Positions 1-9,131 of a stretch of DNA of 64,000 nt are shown one piece after another. The DNA is from Marinobacter koreensis (lineage in GTDB: Bacteria > Pseudomonadota > Gammaproteobacteria > Pseudomonadales > Oleiphilaceae): NCBI RefSeq assembly GCF_023156285.1, contig NZ_JAKZAJ010000001.1, positions 372,001 through 436,000 of the forward strand, read 5' to 3'. The position numbers were made by a program, and so were the translations under genes. The notes under the pieces were generated by a model. It worked only from the letters and a program-made list of their open reading frames with translations, was not told the DNA's origin and did not search any database. Every line of letters begins with the position of its first letter. The first letter of the stretch is position 1.

Positions 1-75
1 ACTATGAATCGGGATTCATAACAATAAACAGCCTTCGCTCCGCACTGGCTGGACAACAATTATAAGGAATTGCGC

Positions 76-1758
76 ATGGCGGAAGATTCTAGCAGACAGA
101 CCTCGTTGCACTGTTTCTTTCACTGGGCTGAGCATACGCCGGACAGTGTTTACCTGACTCAGCCGTATCCTGATGGACGGGTGGAAGATATCACCTGGGC
201 CCAGGCGGCAGACCAGGTGTCCCGGATGGCCGGCTATCTGATCAGCCTGGGGTTGCCGGCACACAGCAGCATTGCCATTCTGGGTAAGAATTCAGCCCAC
301 TGGATCCTCGCGGATCTTGCCATCTGGGCTGCGGGCCATGTCAGTGTTCCCCTTTATCCGACCCTCAATGGCGAAACCGCCGCCTACATTCTTGATCACA
401 GCCAGGCAAAGTTGCTGTTCCTTGGCAAGATGGACGGTACAGCGGATGGCTGGAACGATATAAAACTGCATTTGCCCGAGGATCTGCCCGTGGTTTCGCT
501 ACCACTGTCGCCGCGCAACGACACGCCGACATGGCAGGGGATCATTGAACGTCAGGAGCCTGAAACGCCCCGTTGGCCGGATCCGGATGATCTGGCCACC
601 ATTGTTTACACTTCCGGCAGTACCGGCCGGCCAAAAGGCGTGATGCACAGTTTCCGCAACATGGTGTCGGTGGCGGAGGGGTTGCAGCAACTGTTTCCCG
701 TCGGGACCGAAGAACGAATGCTCTCGTACCTGCCCCTCGCCCACGTGGCGGAGCGGGCTGCCGTCGAGACCCAGTCGCTCTACTACGGCTTCCACCTTTA
801 CTTTGCCAATTCCCTTGATACGTTCCAGGAAGACCTGCAGCGTGCCCGGCCGACCCTGTTTTTCTCCGTGCCTCGCCTGTGGATGAAGTTCTATCTGGGC
901 ATCAATGCGAAGCTGCCGCCCCGGAAACAGAAACTGCTGTTCAACCTTCCGATTCTGGGTTCCCTCGTCAAGAAAAAGGTGCTTCGTCAATTGGGGCTGG
1001 ATCATTGCCGGGCGGCGCTTACCGGAGCGGCGCCGCTCTCCGCGGATATCATTGCCTGGTATCGCAACCTGGGGCTTGAGCTGCTCGAGGTGTACGGCAT
1101 GTCCGAGAATTTTGGCTACTCTCACGCCAATCGCCCCGGCGCCGCCCGGGCAGGGTATGTTGGTGTGCCCAATCCCGGAGTGGAGCACCGGATCGGCGAG
1201 GGCGGGGAGGTCCAGGTCCGGAGCCCCGGTCAAATGCTGGGGTATTTCCGTAACGAAGAGAAAACCCGGGAAGACATTACCGAGGATGGCTTCCTGAAAA
1301 CCGGGGACATGGGCGAGATCGATTCGGACGGCTCCCTGCGGATAACCGGACGGGTCAAGGATCTGTTCAAGACCGCGAAAGGGAAGTATGTGGTGCCGGT
1401 TCCCATCGAGAACCGGTTCAATCATCCGGGCGCGGAAGTCGTCTGCGTTGCCGGTGCCAACCAGCCACAGCCGTGCATGATGGTGTTGCTGTCCGACGAG
1501 CTAAGGTCGGCGCTCGCCAATGGCGCGGACAGGGCGGAGCTGGAACGGGAACTGGCGGCAGAGCTGGATGCCGTCAATATGGCCTGTGAATCCCACGAGA
1601 AAGTCGCATTTCTGGCCGTGGTGAAGGAACCGTGGACCATGGAAAACGGCATGCTGACACCGACGATGAAGATCAAGCGAAACGTGATCGAGGCCTTCTA
1701 CAATGCCCGTATGGATGACTGGTTTGCGAGGAACACCAAGGTCGTCTGGGATATCTGA
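76..1758 (+). CDS. AMP-dependent acyl-CoA synthetase (long-chain type)
   Basis: Expected to activate a fatty acid with ATP and CoA through an acyl-adenylate, in the cytoplasm or at the inner membrane. The 560-residue protein shows the adenylate-forming P-loop YTSGSTGRPKGV near residues 178-189 and the YGMSE motif near 340-344. A GRVKDLFKTAKGKY stretch matches the hinge and catalytic lysine region of the C-terminal domain. The ATG at 76 is preferred over the in-frame TTG at 70, because AAGGAA (64-69) directly abuts the TTG but lies 6 nt before the ATG. It is followed by a strong hairpin at 1782-1813, so it is probably transcribed alone. The chain length of the substrate cannot be read from the sequence. 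Confidence 0.9.
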   Translation: MAEDSSRQTSLHCFFHWAEHTPDSVYLTQPYPDGRVEDITWAQAADQVSRMAGYLISLGLPAHSSIAILGKNSAHWILADLAIWAAGHVSVPLYPTLNGETAAYILDHSQAKLLFLGKMDGTADGWNDIKLHLPEDLPVVSLPLSPRNDTPTWQGIIERQEPETPRWPDPDDLATIVYTSGSTGRPKGVMHSFRNMVSVAEGLQQLFPVGTEERMLSYLPLAHVAERAAVETQSLYYGFHLYFANSLDTFQEDLQRARPTLFFSVPRLWMKFYLGINAKLPPRKQKLLFNLPILGSLVKKKVLRQLGLDHCRAALTGAAPLSADIIAWYRNLGLELLEVYGMSENFGYSHANRPGAARAGYVGVPNPGVEHRIGEGGEVQVRSPGQMLGYFRNEEKTREDITEDGFLKTGDMGEIDSDGSLRITGRVKDLFKTAKGKYVVPVPIENRFNHPGAEVVCVAGANQPQPCMMVLLSDELRSALANGADRAELERELAAELDAVNMACESHEKVAFLAVVKEPWTMENGMLTPTMKIKRNVIEAFYNARMDDWFARNTKVVWDI

Positions 1759-1781
1759 GCGAATGGAACTGCATCCAAACG

Positions 1782-1813
1782 AAAAACGCCGGCAATCTGC
1801 CGGCGTTTTCTTT
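1782..1813. terminator. Rho-independent terminator, probably bidirectional
   Basis: An 11-12 bp GC-rich stem (AACGCCGGC pairing with GCCGGCGTT) with a 5-nt AATCT loop is flanked by an A run on the left and a TTTTC-TTT tract on the right. It lies 24 bp after the acyl-CoA synthetase stop. It can also serve the small gene that converges on it from the minus strand. Confidence 0.85.
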
Positions 1814-1841
1814 GGTCTGGTGCCCGATTGCGCTGTGCGAA

Positions 1842-2036
1842 TCAGTGGCCGCCCTGGACCTGAGTCATGTCCTGAGTCATCTCCGCGGTCCTGCGGTTGA
1901 AAACTCGAACCTTGCGACTGATAAACTGCACCGCCTGCTTTGCAGCAGCACGGGTATACTGGCGCCTGACCTCAGCACTGTTGTGGAGGATACTGGACGG
2001 CAGGGGTTGAACGGTTGCGATATGGTTCTGAGTCAT
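1842..2036 (-). CDS. Small protein of unknown function (64 aa)
   Basis: I do not recognise this protein. It is a 64-residue ORF rich in Gln, Thr, Arg and Ala, with a basic middle segment (RRQYTRAAAKQAVQ) and no signal peptide or membrane segment. The case for a real gene is the ribosome-binding site: AGGAGG lies 8 nt before the ATG. It also fills an otherwise empty interval, diverges from the LysR-type regulator by 131 bp, and ends just before a bidirectional terminator. The basic character could suit nucleic-acid binding, but that is only a guess. Confidence 0.6.
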   Translation of the reverse strand: MTQNHIATVQPLPSSILHNSAEVRRQYTRAAAKQAVQFISRKVRVFNRRTAEMTQDMTQVQGGH

Positions 2037-2167
2037 AGCGCCTTCCTCCTTTACTATCTGGTGGATTGATTAGCGATCTATCTTTAATTTACAAACTATT
2101 CTAAGGATTCTTTTTTGCAGCTTGAATACGTTAAAATCCGTATCCGCGTTGCAAATATGCAGTAATT
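2037..2167. promoter_or_regulatory. Divergent AT-rich promoter region
   Basis: This 131-bp spacer separates the minus-strand 64-codon gene from the plus-strand LysR-type gene. It is distinctly AT-rich against GC-rich surroundings, with TTTAATTTACAAACTATTC and a run of six T. LysR-type regulators commonly bind such divergent spacers, so self-regulation is plausible. I cannot name an operator with confidence. Confidence 0.4.
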
Positions 2168-3067
2168 ATGGACTGGGATTATCTTCGATATATAAGGGCT
2201 CTTGCAATAGGTGGAACGCTTGCAAAGGCCGGTGAATTACTGGGTGTGCACCAAACCACTGTTTTACGGCGACTTGACCAGATGGAAGAGGCGCTGGGTG
2301 TGCAATTTTTTGAGCGCAACCGGGATGGATTGCAGCTGACGCCCGTTGGAGAAATGGCCTTTCGGGAGGCTGAACGACTGGCCACCGATATGGAAAACCT
2401 CCAGCGCAAGCTGGTCGGGGGAGATTCTGCCCCGGTCGGAAAGGTCCGGATCGCGGCCGAGGATATGATGATGAATGAGCTCCTCAGTCCGATTCTGGCG
2501 GAGCTGGTTCGTGAGTATCCGGACATCGAACTGGAAGTGCTCACGGACAACGACGTGGCCAACCTCAGCCATCGGGAAGCCGATCTGACCTTGCGTCCCG
2601 AAAACAAACCCCAGGCAACCCTGGAGGGTGAGCGAATCGCGGCAGTCGAGTCGGCGGTCTACGGCTCTGCCCGCTACTGCCGGCGAAACCGTGATATGGA
2701 CATCGAGAACCGGCCGGAGGCCTGCCTCTGGATCGTTCCGGACGAAACCTTCAGCCAGCTGGCGACCGGGCGCTGGTATCGCAAGCATCTGAAAAACGTG
2801 TCTTCCTTTATTCGATGTAACAGCCTTCAGTCGATGGTATCGCTGGCGCGGGCTGGTGCGGGACTGGCGGTCTTACCCTGTTATATCGGTGAGAGCGCAC
2901 GGGAACTGCGCCGGTTGTCCGATCCCCTGGAGGGCGAAAGTGTGGATCTCTGGCTGCACGTCAATCAGGACACCCAGCAGATGGCGCGGGTGCGGATTGT
3001 CATGGAGTTTCTGGTGGACCGGTTGCGGGCCCTGGAATCGGTGATCGAAGTCAGTCCGACGCTCTGA
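2168..3067 (+). CDS. LysR-family transcriptional regulator
   Basis: A 299-residue DNA-binding regulator. The N-terminal winged helix-turn-helix spans about residues 3-62 (GGTLAKAGELLGVHQTTVLRR, then FFER and LTPVGE). A periplasmic-binding-protein-like effector domain follows from about residue 90 and carries the family's late GAGLAVLPCYIG motif. The ligand is unknown. It faces away from the 64-codon gene and abuts the stop of the SLT-like gene coming from the other strand. The short distance to the divergent small gene makes that gene the most likely target, as is common in this family. Confidence 0.9.
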   Translation: MDWDYLRYIRALAIGGTLAKAGELLGVHQTTVLRRLDQMEEALGVQFFERNRDGLQLTPVGEMAFREAERLATDMENLQRKLVGGDSAPVGKVRIAAEDMMMNELLSPILAELVREYPDIELEVLTDNDVANLSHREADLTLRPENKPQATLEGERIAAVESAVYGSARYCRRNRDMDIENRPEACLWIVPDETFSQLATGRWYRKHLKNVSSFIRCNSLQSMVSLARAGAGLAVLPCYIGESARELRRLSDPLEGESVDLWLHVNQDTQQMARVRIVMEFLVDRLRALESVIEVSPTL

Positions 3068-3784
3068 TCAGCTTTCGGCCGAGCAGAAGGGCCAGAACTG
3101 GTACCAGTGCCAGCACTGGAATTCCTGTTCGCACTGCTGCAACTGGTTGTCGTATCGAAAGGCGCGGGCCCGCACCCGGCTGGCCAGCGACTGCAAAGCG
3201 GGTTTCGAACGATAGGAACCACTGGCGTAGCCGCTCCGGCCTTCATGGTAAGCAAGGTAGAGCTGTCTGGGGGCAGTCAGTGGAATGCCAAGCCGGTCAT
3301 GACTCCGGCGGTTGTACCAGCCGACAAAATCCAGCGCGTACTCCATATCGGATCGAACGGTCAGCCAGCTTCCGCCATTGGCCTTCAGGTAGTCCCGCCA
3401 TGCAGGATCGAGGGCCTGGGCGTAGCCGAAAGCCGTCGTGGGTCGGGTCCAGGGAATGAATCCCCAAAGGACCGATCTGGGTGGCCTGGCGTGACTGCGG
3501 AAGGACGACTCGTAGTAAACAAACGCCATCTGCGTCGCGATCGGCGTGCCCCATTTGTCCCGGGATTGGCGGGCATAGTCGTACCAGACGGTGTGTTCCC
3601 GGAAAATCTCGCACAGGTTCTCGGGATCGTTGGGTGGGCCCGGTTCCAGCAGGCTGAAACGGAGCGATGCCCAGATCGCCACCAGCAGGCCCAGCACTGG
3701 CCATCCATACCATCGGGCCCGGCGGCGCCAGACCTCGAGCTGTTTCGTCAGCCGGCGATTACGCCGGGAGCGGGACTTGCCCAT
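3068..3784 (-). CDS. Membrane-anchored lytic-transglycosylase-like (SLT domain) protein
   Basis: The protein has 238 residues. A very basic N-terminus (KSRSRRNRRLTKQ) is followed by one membrane segment near residues 28-46, giving an N-in signal anchor. The soluble part has the SLT-like pattern YYESSF, with the expected catalytic Glu, then GFIPWTRPTTAFGYAQALDPAW and AYHEG. Members of this family cleave peptidoglycan glycan strands without water. The ATG at 3784 is preferred to the TTG at 3796, because AGGA lies just upstream of it. It converges on the LysR-type gene with no gap between the stops. Confidence 0.75.
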   Translation of the reverse strand: MGKSRSRRNRRLTKQLEVWRRRARWYGWPVLGLLVAIWASLRFSLLEPGPPNDPENLCEIFREHTVWYDYARQSRDKWGTPIATQMAFVYYESSFRSHARPPRSVLWGFIPWTRPTTAFGYAQALDPAWRDYLKANGGSWLTVRSDMEYALDFVGWYNRRSHDRLGIPLTAPRQLYLAYHEGRSGYASGSYRSKPALQSLASRVRARAFRYDNQLQQCEQEFQCWHWYQFWPFCSAES

Positions 3785-3885
3785 TTTTCCTACCAAACCG
3801 TCATCTGTCCCTGTCCATTATCGCTTGCCGAAGCGCCGACCTGCGTGCCATAAACGGCATGTTCTCAATTCAGGATGATAGTGAA

Positions 3886-4719
3886 ATGCGATTTGCCACC
3901 CTAGTTAAACCTCTTTTATTCGCTGCCTTGCTCGTTGGTGACGGCGTGGCTGAGGCAGCGACCACGCCCCGACAGGTTCTGGAGGCGTCGCCGATCGACG
4001 ACATAGTCGCTCAATACCCCGCGATGATGAGCCGGGGTATCCGTCAGGGCCTGCAGCAGAATGACCAGGTGCCTGCGGTTGTAGCGGATGCGATTGGTCA
4101 GGTCGTGAGCAGCAGCATCCGGGCCGAGGATATTGAACAGCGAATTCTGGACGATCTGGGCCGGTCGCTTTCTGCCGAACAGCTTCAGTCTGTCCAGGAC
4201 TGGTATGAAACACCGCTGGCCGGCAAGCTCTCCAGGGCCGAAATCGCCGCCTCTGCACCCTCGGTATGGCCGAAGATCCGGCAGCAGGCGCCGGCGCTGA
4301 ACAAACGCTTCGAAGGCACAGACCGCGCCAAACTCTTTGATCGCTTCGATCGGGCCTCCCGGGCAACCGAAAGTGCCGTGGACACGGCGGTCGCTCTGCA
4401 GCTGAGCCTGGCGTCCGCCATGTCCGCTCTGAACGGGGATGATTCCTCTGCGGCGCAGACCCGCCAGAGAATCGAGAGCCAGCGAGGTGTGCTTCAGGGC
4501 GTTGTCGGTCAGCAGGTTTATGACAGCTACCTGTACACCTACCAGAATTTCAGCAACCAGGAGCTGAAGCTGTACCTGGATTTCCTGGAAAGCGATGCCG
4601 GTTCGGCATTTACCCGGGTGGTCACCCGAAGCATCCAGCAGGCTATCACCGAACCGGTGGACAACATTGGTGCCCAGATCGCCCGGTTCCTCAACCCGGC
4701 ACTGTCAGGCGGTCAGTAA
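3886..4719 (+). CDS. Secreted DUF2059-like protein
   Basis: A 277-residue protein with a clear signal peptide (MRFATLVKPLLFAALLVGDGVAEA) and a helical mature part. The middle segment DWYETPLAGKLSRAEIAA and the later YQNFSNQELKLYLDFLESDAG-type segment resemble the repeated DUF2059 helical motif (...FYxTPxGxK). The function of that family is not known; it is predicted to be periplasmic. The ATG at 3886 gives the complete signal peptide and has AGGA 10 nt upstream, so the much longer upstream reading is rejected. Its 3' end overlaps the convergent MBL hydrolase by 29 bp. Confidence 0.7.
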   Translation: MRFATLVKPLLFAALLVGDGVAEAATTPRQVLEASPIDDIVAQYPAMMSRGIRQGLQQNDQVPAVVADAIGQVVSSSIRAEDIEQRILDDLGRSLSAEQLQSVQDWYETPLAGKLSRAEIAASAPSVWPKIRQQAPALNKRFEGTDRAKLFDRFDRASRATESAVDTAVALQLSLASAMSALNGDDSSAAQTRQRIESQRGVLQGVVGQQVYDSYLYTYQNFSNQELKLYLDFLESDAGSAFTRVVTRSIQQAITEPVDNIGAQIARFLNPALSGGQ

Positions 4720-5770
4720 ATTGTCCGAGTTCGCGGTAAAGGACCTCCCGTCGCCGCTGGTAGCGATGGGAAAAGTGAAAGGCGATCAGTTGGCGGACCT
4801 GTGCTTCGTTGGCGATCCGGGCGCAGGCTTCGGTCGTGAGGTGATGGGTCCGGTGCGCCTGGTCGCGATCTTTCACCATAAACGAAGCCTCGCAGAACAG
4901 CGTGTGCGCTCCCTTTGCCAGATCGGCCACTTTGCGCAGATTCCGGGGGCTCTCGGCAAAATCGGTCGCGTAGGCAATTGATTCACCGGGAGCCTGTATC
5001 AGCAGCTTTCGGGCAAGGTCGCCGGCGCGGAACGTGGAATGCCGGTCGGGCGAGATCAGGGTATCGGGGCGTTCCTGCAGGACGGCCATCTTCAGATCGT
5101 GAAGCCAGGGCCCGGGCTCGAAGTTGCCGGCTCTGAGTTGTTCAGTACGAACCTGGAGTTTGCCGAAGGGTTCGAAGGTGTAGGCCAGTACCGGCGTACC
5201 ATGATCCAGTAGCGCGGCCCGAACCTGAAAAGCCGGCTCACTGTGCAGCACCCCTCCCGGCGTTGGCTGATCCTCCAGTGGTGTTGGAGTGCTGTCGCCT
5301 ACCCGTGTACGCCAACGCTTGAGACGGTCGCCGTGCCATTCATTGACTTCGAACACCGGCCCCCGGTCTTCGATTCTGTCCCACAGGACGCCGCGGATCA
5401 TGCCCGAAACGTGCTCCATCAATCCCGGAGGGCCGAACAGGCGGCAGGGTGGAAAGTGGCCGATCCGGCTGCGCAGGAACCACAGGAAACCGCCGATGTG
5501 GTCCGCATGACAATGGGTGATGAAGACATCGCTGACCTGGTGTGCCGAACGGAGGGGCATGCGCCCGGTATCCCCCAGATCGAATAACAGGCTGCGTGAC
5601 TGATGCAGCAGTTGCAGCTGCATCAGGGGCTCCCCGCCAACACCATTGACCAGTGACGCGACCACGTGACCTACTCTCACGGCCACCTGGGGGTCCGTCG
5701 CGACACTTGTGAGGGCGCCCAGCTGGACACTTACCTCGACGGGGCGGCTGCCCTTTGCCTGGTCATCCAT
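4691..5770 (-). CDS. MBL-fold hydrolase, ribonuclease Z-like
   Basis: The 359-residue cytoplasmic metallo-beta-lactamase-fold protein carries the zinc motif HCHADHIGG near residues 85-93. A FDLGD segment precedes it, and the later metal ligands fit ATDFAES and the C-terminal AFHFSHRY. This resembles the RNase Z/ElaC branch, but the long linker and divergent C-terminus leave the substrate open (tRNA 3' end, phosphodiester or other). The start has AAGGGG about 6 nt upstream. A 7-bp inverted repeat lies in the divergent spacer with the M24-family gene. Confidence 0.8.
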   Translation of the reverse strand: MDDQAKGSRPVEVSVQLGALTSVATDPQVAVRVGHVVASLVNGVGGEPLMQLQLLHQSRSLLFDLGDTGRMPLRSAHQVSDVFITHCHADHIGGFLWFLRSRIGHFPPCRLFGPPGLMEHVSGMIRGVLWDRIEDRGPVFEVNEWHGDRLKRWRTRVGDSTPTPLEDQPTPGGVLHSEPAFQVRAALLDHGTPVLAYTFEPFGKLQVRTEQLRAGNFEPGPWLHDLKMAVLQERPDTLISPDRHSTFRAGDLARKLLIQAPGESIAYATDFAESPRNLRKVADLAKGAHTLFCEASFMVKDRDQAHRTHHLTTEACARIANEAQVRQLIAFHFSHRYQRRREVLYRELGQFTDRLTVPG

Positions 5771-5805
5771 TGAATCCCCTTGTTCTCCGGGTCGGAAATT
5801 TGTAC

Positions 5806-5824
5806 TGGACCCGATTTGGGTCCA
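5806..5824. promoter_or_regulatory. Perfect inverted repeat, candidate operator
   Basis: TGGACCC, a GATTT spacer and GGGTCCA form a perfect 7-bp dyad. It lies 36 bp upstream of the MBL-hydrolase start and 34 bp upstream of the M24-family start, so it is centred in the divergent promoter region. It could bind a dimeric repressor serving both genes. No regulator gene lies beside it. Confidence 0.45.
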
Positions 5825-5857
5825 ATCTTCCTAGTATATGCCGTGAGGAGAGCTCCT

Positions 5858-7042
5858 ATGGACTTCAATGCCTACCAGAAATCCCTGTCCTCACAACTCA
5901 GAGGAATAGAGTGCCCGTTCCCGGAGTCGGAATACAATCAGCGCCTGAGACGGGTCCGGGATGGTATGGCCGATGCGGACTACGGCGCGCTGCTGCTGAC
6001 CGACCCGGCGGATATTTTTTATCTGACCGGATATAGCACGTTTGAAGTGTCCGTCCACGTGGCCCTGGCTGTTACCCAGGACGATATGCTGCTGCAGGTG
6101 CCATCGATTGAGATGGGGCCGGCGATGGTGACCACGCGAGTTGCGAGGGTAAGCGGCTACCGTTGGGAAGGCATTGGGGAAGTGCTTGAGCCCCTGGTCC
6201 AGATCCTCAACGATGGTGTCGAAACCGTCGCGATCGATGCTTGGCATGGATCCCTGCGGCAGGGCGTCCTGGAGGGGTTGAAGGCCCGGCTTCCCGGGGT
6301 GCGCTTCGTCAACAATGGCGGACTGCTGAAGCGTATCCGCATCGTCAAATCGCCTGCGGAACTGGACTACCTGCGGGAAAGCGCAAGGATTACGGGGGTC
6401 GGGTTGCAGGCCGCCTGTGCGGCTGTCCGGCCCGGTGTGACCGACAATGAGATCGCGGCAGCCGGTGCCAAGGCGCTGATCGAGGCGGGCAGCGAATTCA
6501 TGAGCATGCAGCCGATCGTCACCACGGGCCGTCGGAGCAGCGTGATCCATTGCAACCACAAGCGAACGGTGGTTCAGGAAGGCGATCCGGTTTTCCTGGA
6601 GTTCGGTGCCGCCTGGCAAAGATACACGGCCCCCATGATGCAAACCATTGTGGCGGGCGGCACTCCGAGCTCCGAGATGCGCCGGGTATTCGATGGCTGT
6701 CGCCGGATTGTGGATGCTCTGCTGGAAACCGTCCGTCCGGGCGTGACCTTTGACGAGGCCGCGCAAAGGGCGGAGCTGGCTCTGCAGCCCCTGGCCGGGA
6801 AAGTGTTTTTTTCAGGGGTTTACGGTTACACCGTGGGGGCCCAGTTTCCTCCGTCCTGGGTAGAGGGTTCCGGTTTCATTGCCAAGGGGGGAAACACCGA
6901 ATTTGCGCCGGGAATGGTCTTCCATCTGCCAATCTGCCTGCGGGTGCCGGGGCAGTGGGGTATTGGCTGTAGCGAGACGGTCATCGTGACCGAGAAGGGG
7001 GCTGAGCCGATCACCCAGAACCCCTGGACGCTCGGCTCCTGA
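5858..7042 (+). CDS. M24-fold (creatinase/prolidase-like) hydrolase without usual metal ligands
   Basis: A 394-residue protein with a creatinase-type N-terminal domain (LLLTDPADIFYLTGYSTFE) and a pita-bread C-terminal domain from about residue 170. In M24 metallopeptidases five residues (Asp, Asp, His, Glu, Glu) bind two metals. By alignment by eye those positions read FLEFG, RYTAPMMQT, GYTVG, FHLPI and CSETV, so the set appears lost. Known metal-free or divergent M24-fold enzymes include creatinase and ectoine hydrolase (DoeA). A C-N hydrolase on a small osmolyte or amino-acid derivative is therefore more likely than a peptidase. The start is fixed by GTGAGGAG 7 nt before the ATG. Confidence 0.75.
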   Translation: MDFNAYQKSLSSQLRGIECPFPESEYNQRLRRVRDGMADADYGALLLTDPADIFYLTGYSTFEVSVHVALAVTQDDMLLQVPSIEMGPAMVTTRVARVSGYRWEGIGEVLEPLVQILNDGVETVAIDAWHGSLRQGVLEGLKARLPGVRFVNNGGLLKRIRIVKSPAELDYLRESARITGVGLQAACAAVRPGVTDNEIAAAGAKALIEAGSEFMSMQPIVTTGRRSSVIHCNHKRTVVQEGDPVFLEFGAAWQRYTAPMMQTIVAGGTPSSEMRRVFDGCRRIVDALLETVRPGVTFDEAAQRAELALQPLAGKVFFSGVYGYTVGAQFPPSWVEGSGFIAKGGNTEFAPGMVFHLPICLRVPGQWGIGCSETVIVTEKGAEPITQNPWTLGS

Positions 7043-7054
7043 TCCCGGTATCGA

Positions 7055-7333
7055 TCAGCTGCGGGAGGTTACTTCCAGCAGGTGGTAACCAAACTGGGTC
7101 TTGATCGGCCCGATCACGGTGTTCGATTCGCTGTTGAACACCGCCTTGTCGAATTCCGGCACCATCTGGCCCGGCCCGAATGAGCCCAGATCACCGCCAT
7201 TGCGGCCGGATGGGCAGGATGAATGCTGTTTGGCGACTTCGGCGAAGTCCTGACCGCCTTCAATCGCCTTTTTCAGTTCTTCACACTTCGCTTCGCTGTC
7301 TACCAGAATGTGGCGTGCGGTTGCCTGTGCCAT
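7055..7333 (-). CDS. ppiC: Parvulin-type peptidyl-prolyl isomerase
   Basis: A 92-residue stand-alone rotamase that speeds cis-trans isomerisation of X-Pro bonds in the cytoplasm. The whole protein is one PpiC/parvulin domain: ARHILVDSE at the N-terminus, then CPSGRNGGDLGSFGPGQMVPEFD, then the terminal TQFGYHLLEV. The length matches E. coli PpiC (93 residues). There is no signal peptide. AAGGA lies about 8 nt before the ATG. It converges on the M24-family gene 12 bp away. Confidence 0.93.
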   Translation of the reverse strand: MAQATARHILVDSEAKCEELKKAIEGGQDFAEVAKQHSSCPSGRNGGDLGSFGPGQMVPEFDKAVFNSESNTVIGPIKTQFGYHLLEVTSRS

Positions 7334-7517
7334 GATTCGTATCCTTTATGGTCGTTGAGTGAACACTGCGGAGAGGGAAATGCTGCCCGGACCGCCCGCC
7401 GTAGGCAAGCGGTTTTTATCCGTGTTTCTGCGGCCTCACGCTGTTCCCTCCAAACCTGTACAATGCCGGCTTTCTCTCGCCGGCGCCTGACCGGCCCCAC
7501 GTTGATAGGTTTGTTTC

Positions 7518-9104
7518 TTGATCTCCACCGCAAATATCACCATGCAGTTCGGGGCCAGGCCCCTTTTTGAAAATGTGTCCGCGAAGTTTGGCAATGGCAA
7601 CCGTTATGGCCTGATCGGCGCCAACGGTTGTGGCAAGTCCACCCTGATGAAAATCCTCGGCGGGGATCTTGAGCCTTCCGCCGGCCAGGTCATGCTCGAG
7701 CCCAATACCCGTCTGGGGAAACTTCGGCAGGACCAGTTTGCCTACGAGGACTGCACGGTCATGGACACCGTGATCATGGGCCATGAGGAACTCTGGCAGG
7801 TGAAAAAGGAGCGGGACCGGATCTATTCACTGGCTGAAATGAGCGAAGAAGATGGCATGGCCGTGGCGGACCTGGAGGTCCGGTTTGCCGAAATGGACGG
7901 TTATACCGCAGAGTCCCGGGCGGGCGAGCTGCTGCTCGGGCTGGAAATTCCGCTTGAGGACCATAATGGCCCGATGAGTGCCCTGGCACCCGGCTGGAAG
8001 CTTCGGGTGCTGCTGGCCCAGGCGCTGTTCTCCGACCCGGACGTATTGCTGCTGGACGAGCCCACCAACCACCTGGACATCAACACCATCCGCTGGCTGG
8101 AAAACATCCTGGTGGCCCGCAACAGCACCATGATCATCATTTCCCACGACCGCCACTTTCTGAACAGTGTCTGTACCCACATGGCGGATCTGGATTACGG
8201 CGAGCTGCGCCTGTTCCCGGGAAATTACGATGAATACATGACGGCCGCCACCCAGGCCCGTGAGCGTATGCTGGCGGACAACGCCAAGAAGAAGGCGCAG
8301 ATTGCCGAACTGCAACAGTTCGTCAGCCGCTTCTCGGCCAACGCCTCCAAGGCCAAGCAGGCCACCTCCCGGGCCCGGCAGATCGACAAGATCCAGCTGG
8401 AAGAGGTCAAGCCGTCCAGCCGTGTCAGTCCGTTTATCCGGTTCGAACAGGGCAAGAAGCTGCACCGTCAGGCCGTTACTCTCAAGGACCTGACCAAGGG
8501 CTTTGATGGTGAACCCCTGTTCAACAAACTCAACGTTCAGATCGAGGCCGGCGAGCGGGTAGCCATCATTGGCCCGAATGGCATCGGCAAGACCACGCTG
8601 CTCCAGTGCATGGCCGGCGCCTACGAGCCGGATGCCGGCGAGGTGAAATGGACCGACAGTGCCGAGGTTGGCTACTTTGCCCAGGACCACACGGCGGATT
8701 TTGCCGATGATGAAACACTGACAGACTGGATGGCCCAGTGGACCAAGGGCGGCGAGCAACTGGTCCGCGGCACGCTTGGGCGAATGCTGTTCTCCGGTGA
8801 CGACATCGGCAAATCGGTCAAGGTGATTTCCGGGGGTGAGCAGGGGCGCATGCTGTTCGGCAAGCTGATCCTGCAGAAGCCCAACGTGATGCTGATGGAT
8901 GAGCCGACCAACCACCTGGACATGGAATCCATCGAGGCGCTGAACCTGGCGCTGGAGAACTATCCGGGGACGCTGATTTTCGTCAGCCACGACCGGGAGT
9001 TTGTGTCTTCGCTGGCGACCCGGATCATTGAGCTGAAGGCGGATGGGGTTACCGATTTTAGTGGGAGCTATGATGATTATCTTCGGAGTCAGGGGTATCT
9101 CTGA
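7518..9104 (+). CDS. ybiT: ABC-F ATPase, YbiT type
   Basis: A 528-residue protein with two ABC ATPase domains, no membrane part and the YbiT length. Walker A motifs are GANGCGKST (about 34-42) and GPNGIGKTT (about 353-361); Walker B motifs are [11 protein letters not shown] and [10 protein letters not shown]. The first signature is the degenerate APGWKLR form typical of YbiT, and the second is SGGEQGR. ABC-F proteins act on the ribosome. The start is TTG at 7518: the residues it encodes ([11 protein letters not shown]) line up with the E. coli YbiT N-terminus, while the first in-frame ATG would cut into strand 1. Confidence 0.93.
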   Translation: MISTANITMQFGARPLFENVSAKFGNGNRYGLIGANGCGKSTLMKILGGDLEPSAGQVMLEPNTRLGKLRQDQFAYEDCTVMDTVIMGHEELWQVKKERDRIYSLAEMSEEDGMAVADLEVRFAEMDGYTAESRAGELLLGLEIPLEDHNGPMSALAPGWKLRVLLAQALFSDPDVLLLDEPTNHLDINTIRWLENILVARNSTMIIISHDRHFLNSVCTHMADLDYGELRLFPGNYDEYMTAATQARERMLADNAKKKAQIAELQQFVSRFSANASKAKQATSRARQIDKIQLEEVKPSSRVSPFIRFEQGKKLHRQAVTLKDLTKGFDGEPLFNKLNVQIEAGERVAIIGPNGIGKTTLLQCMAGAYEPDAGEVKWTDSAEVGYFAQDHTADFADDETLTDWMAQWTKGGEQLVRGTLGRMLFSGDDIGKSVKVISGGEQGRMLFGKLILQKPNVMLMDEPTNHLDMESIEALNLALENYPGTLIFVSHDREFVSSLATRIIELKADGVTDFSGSYDDYLRSQGYL

Positions 9105-9131
9105 GTTCGGTGATGCGACCCTTGGGAGTTT

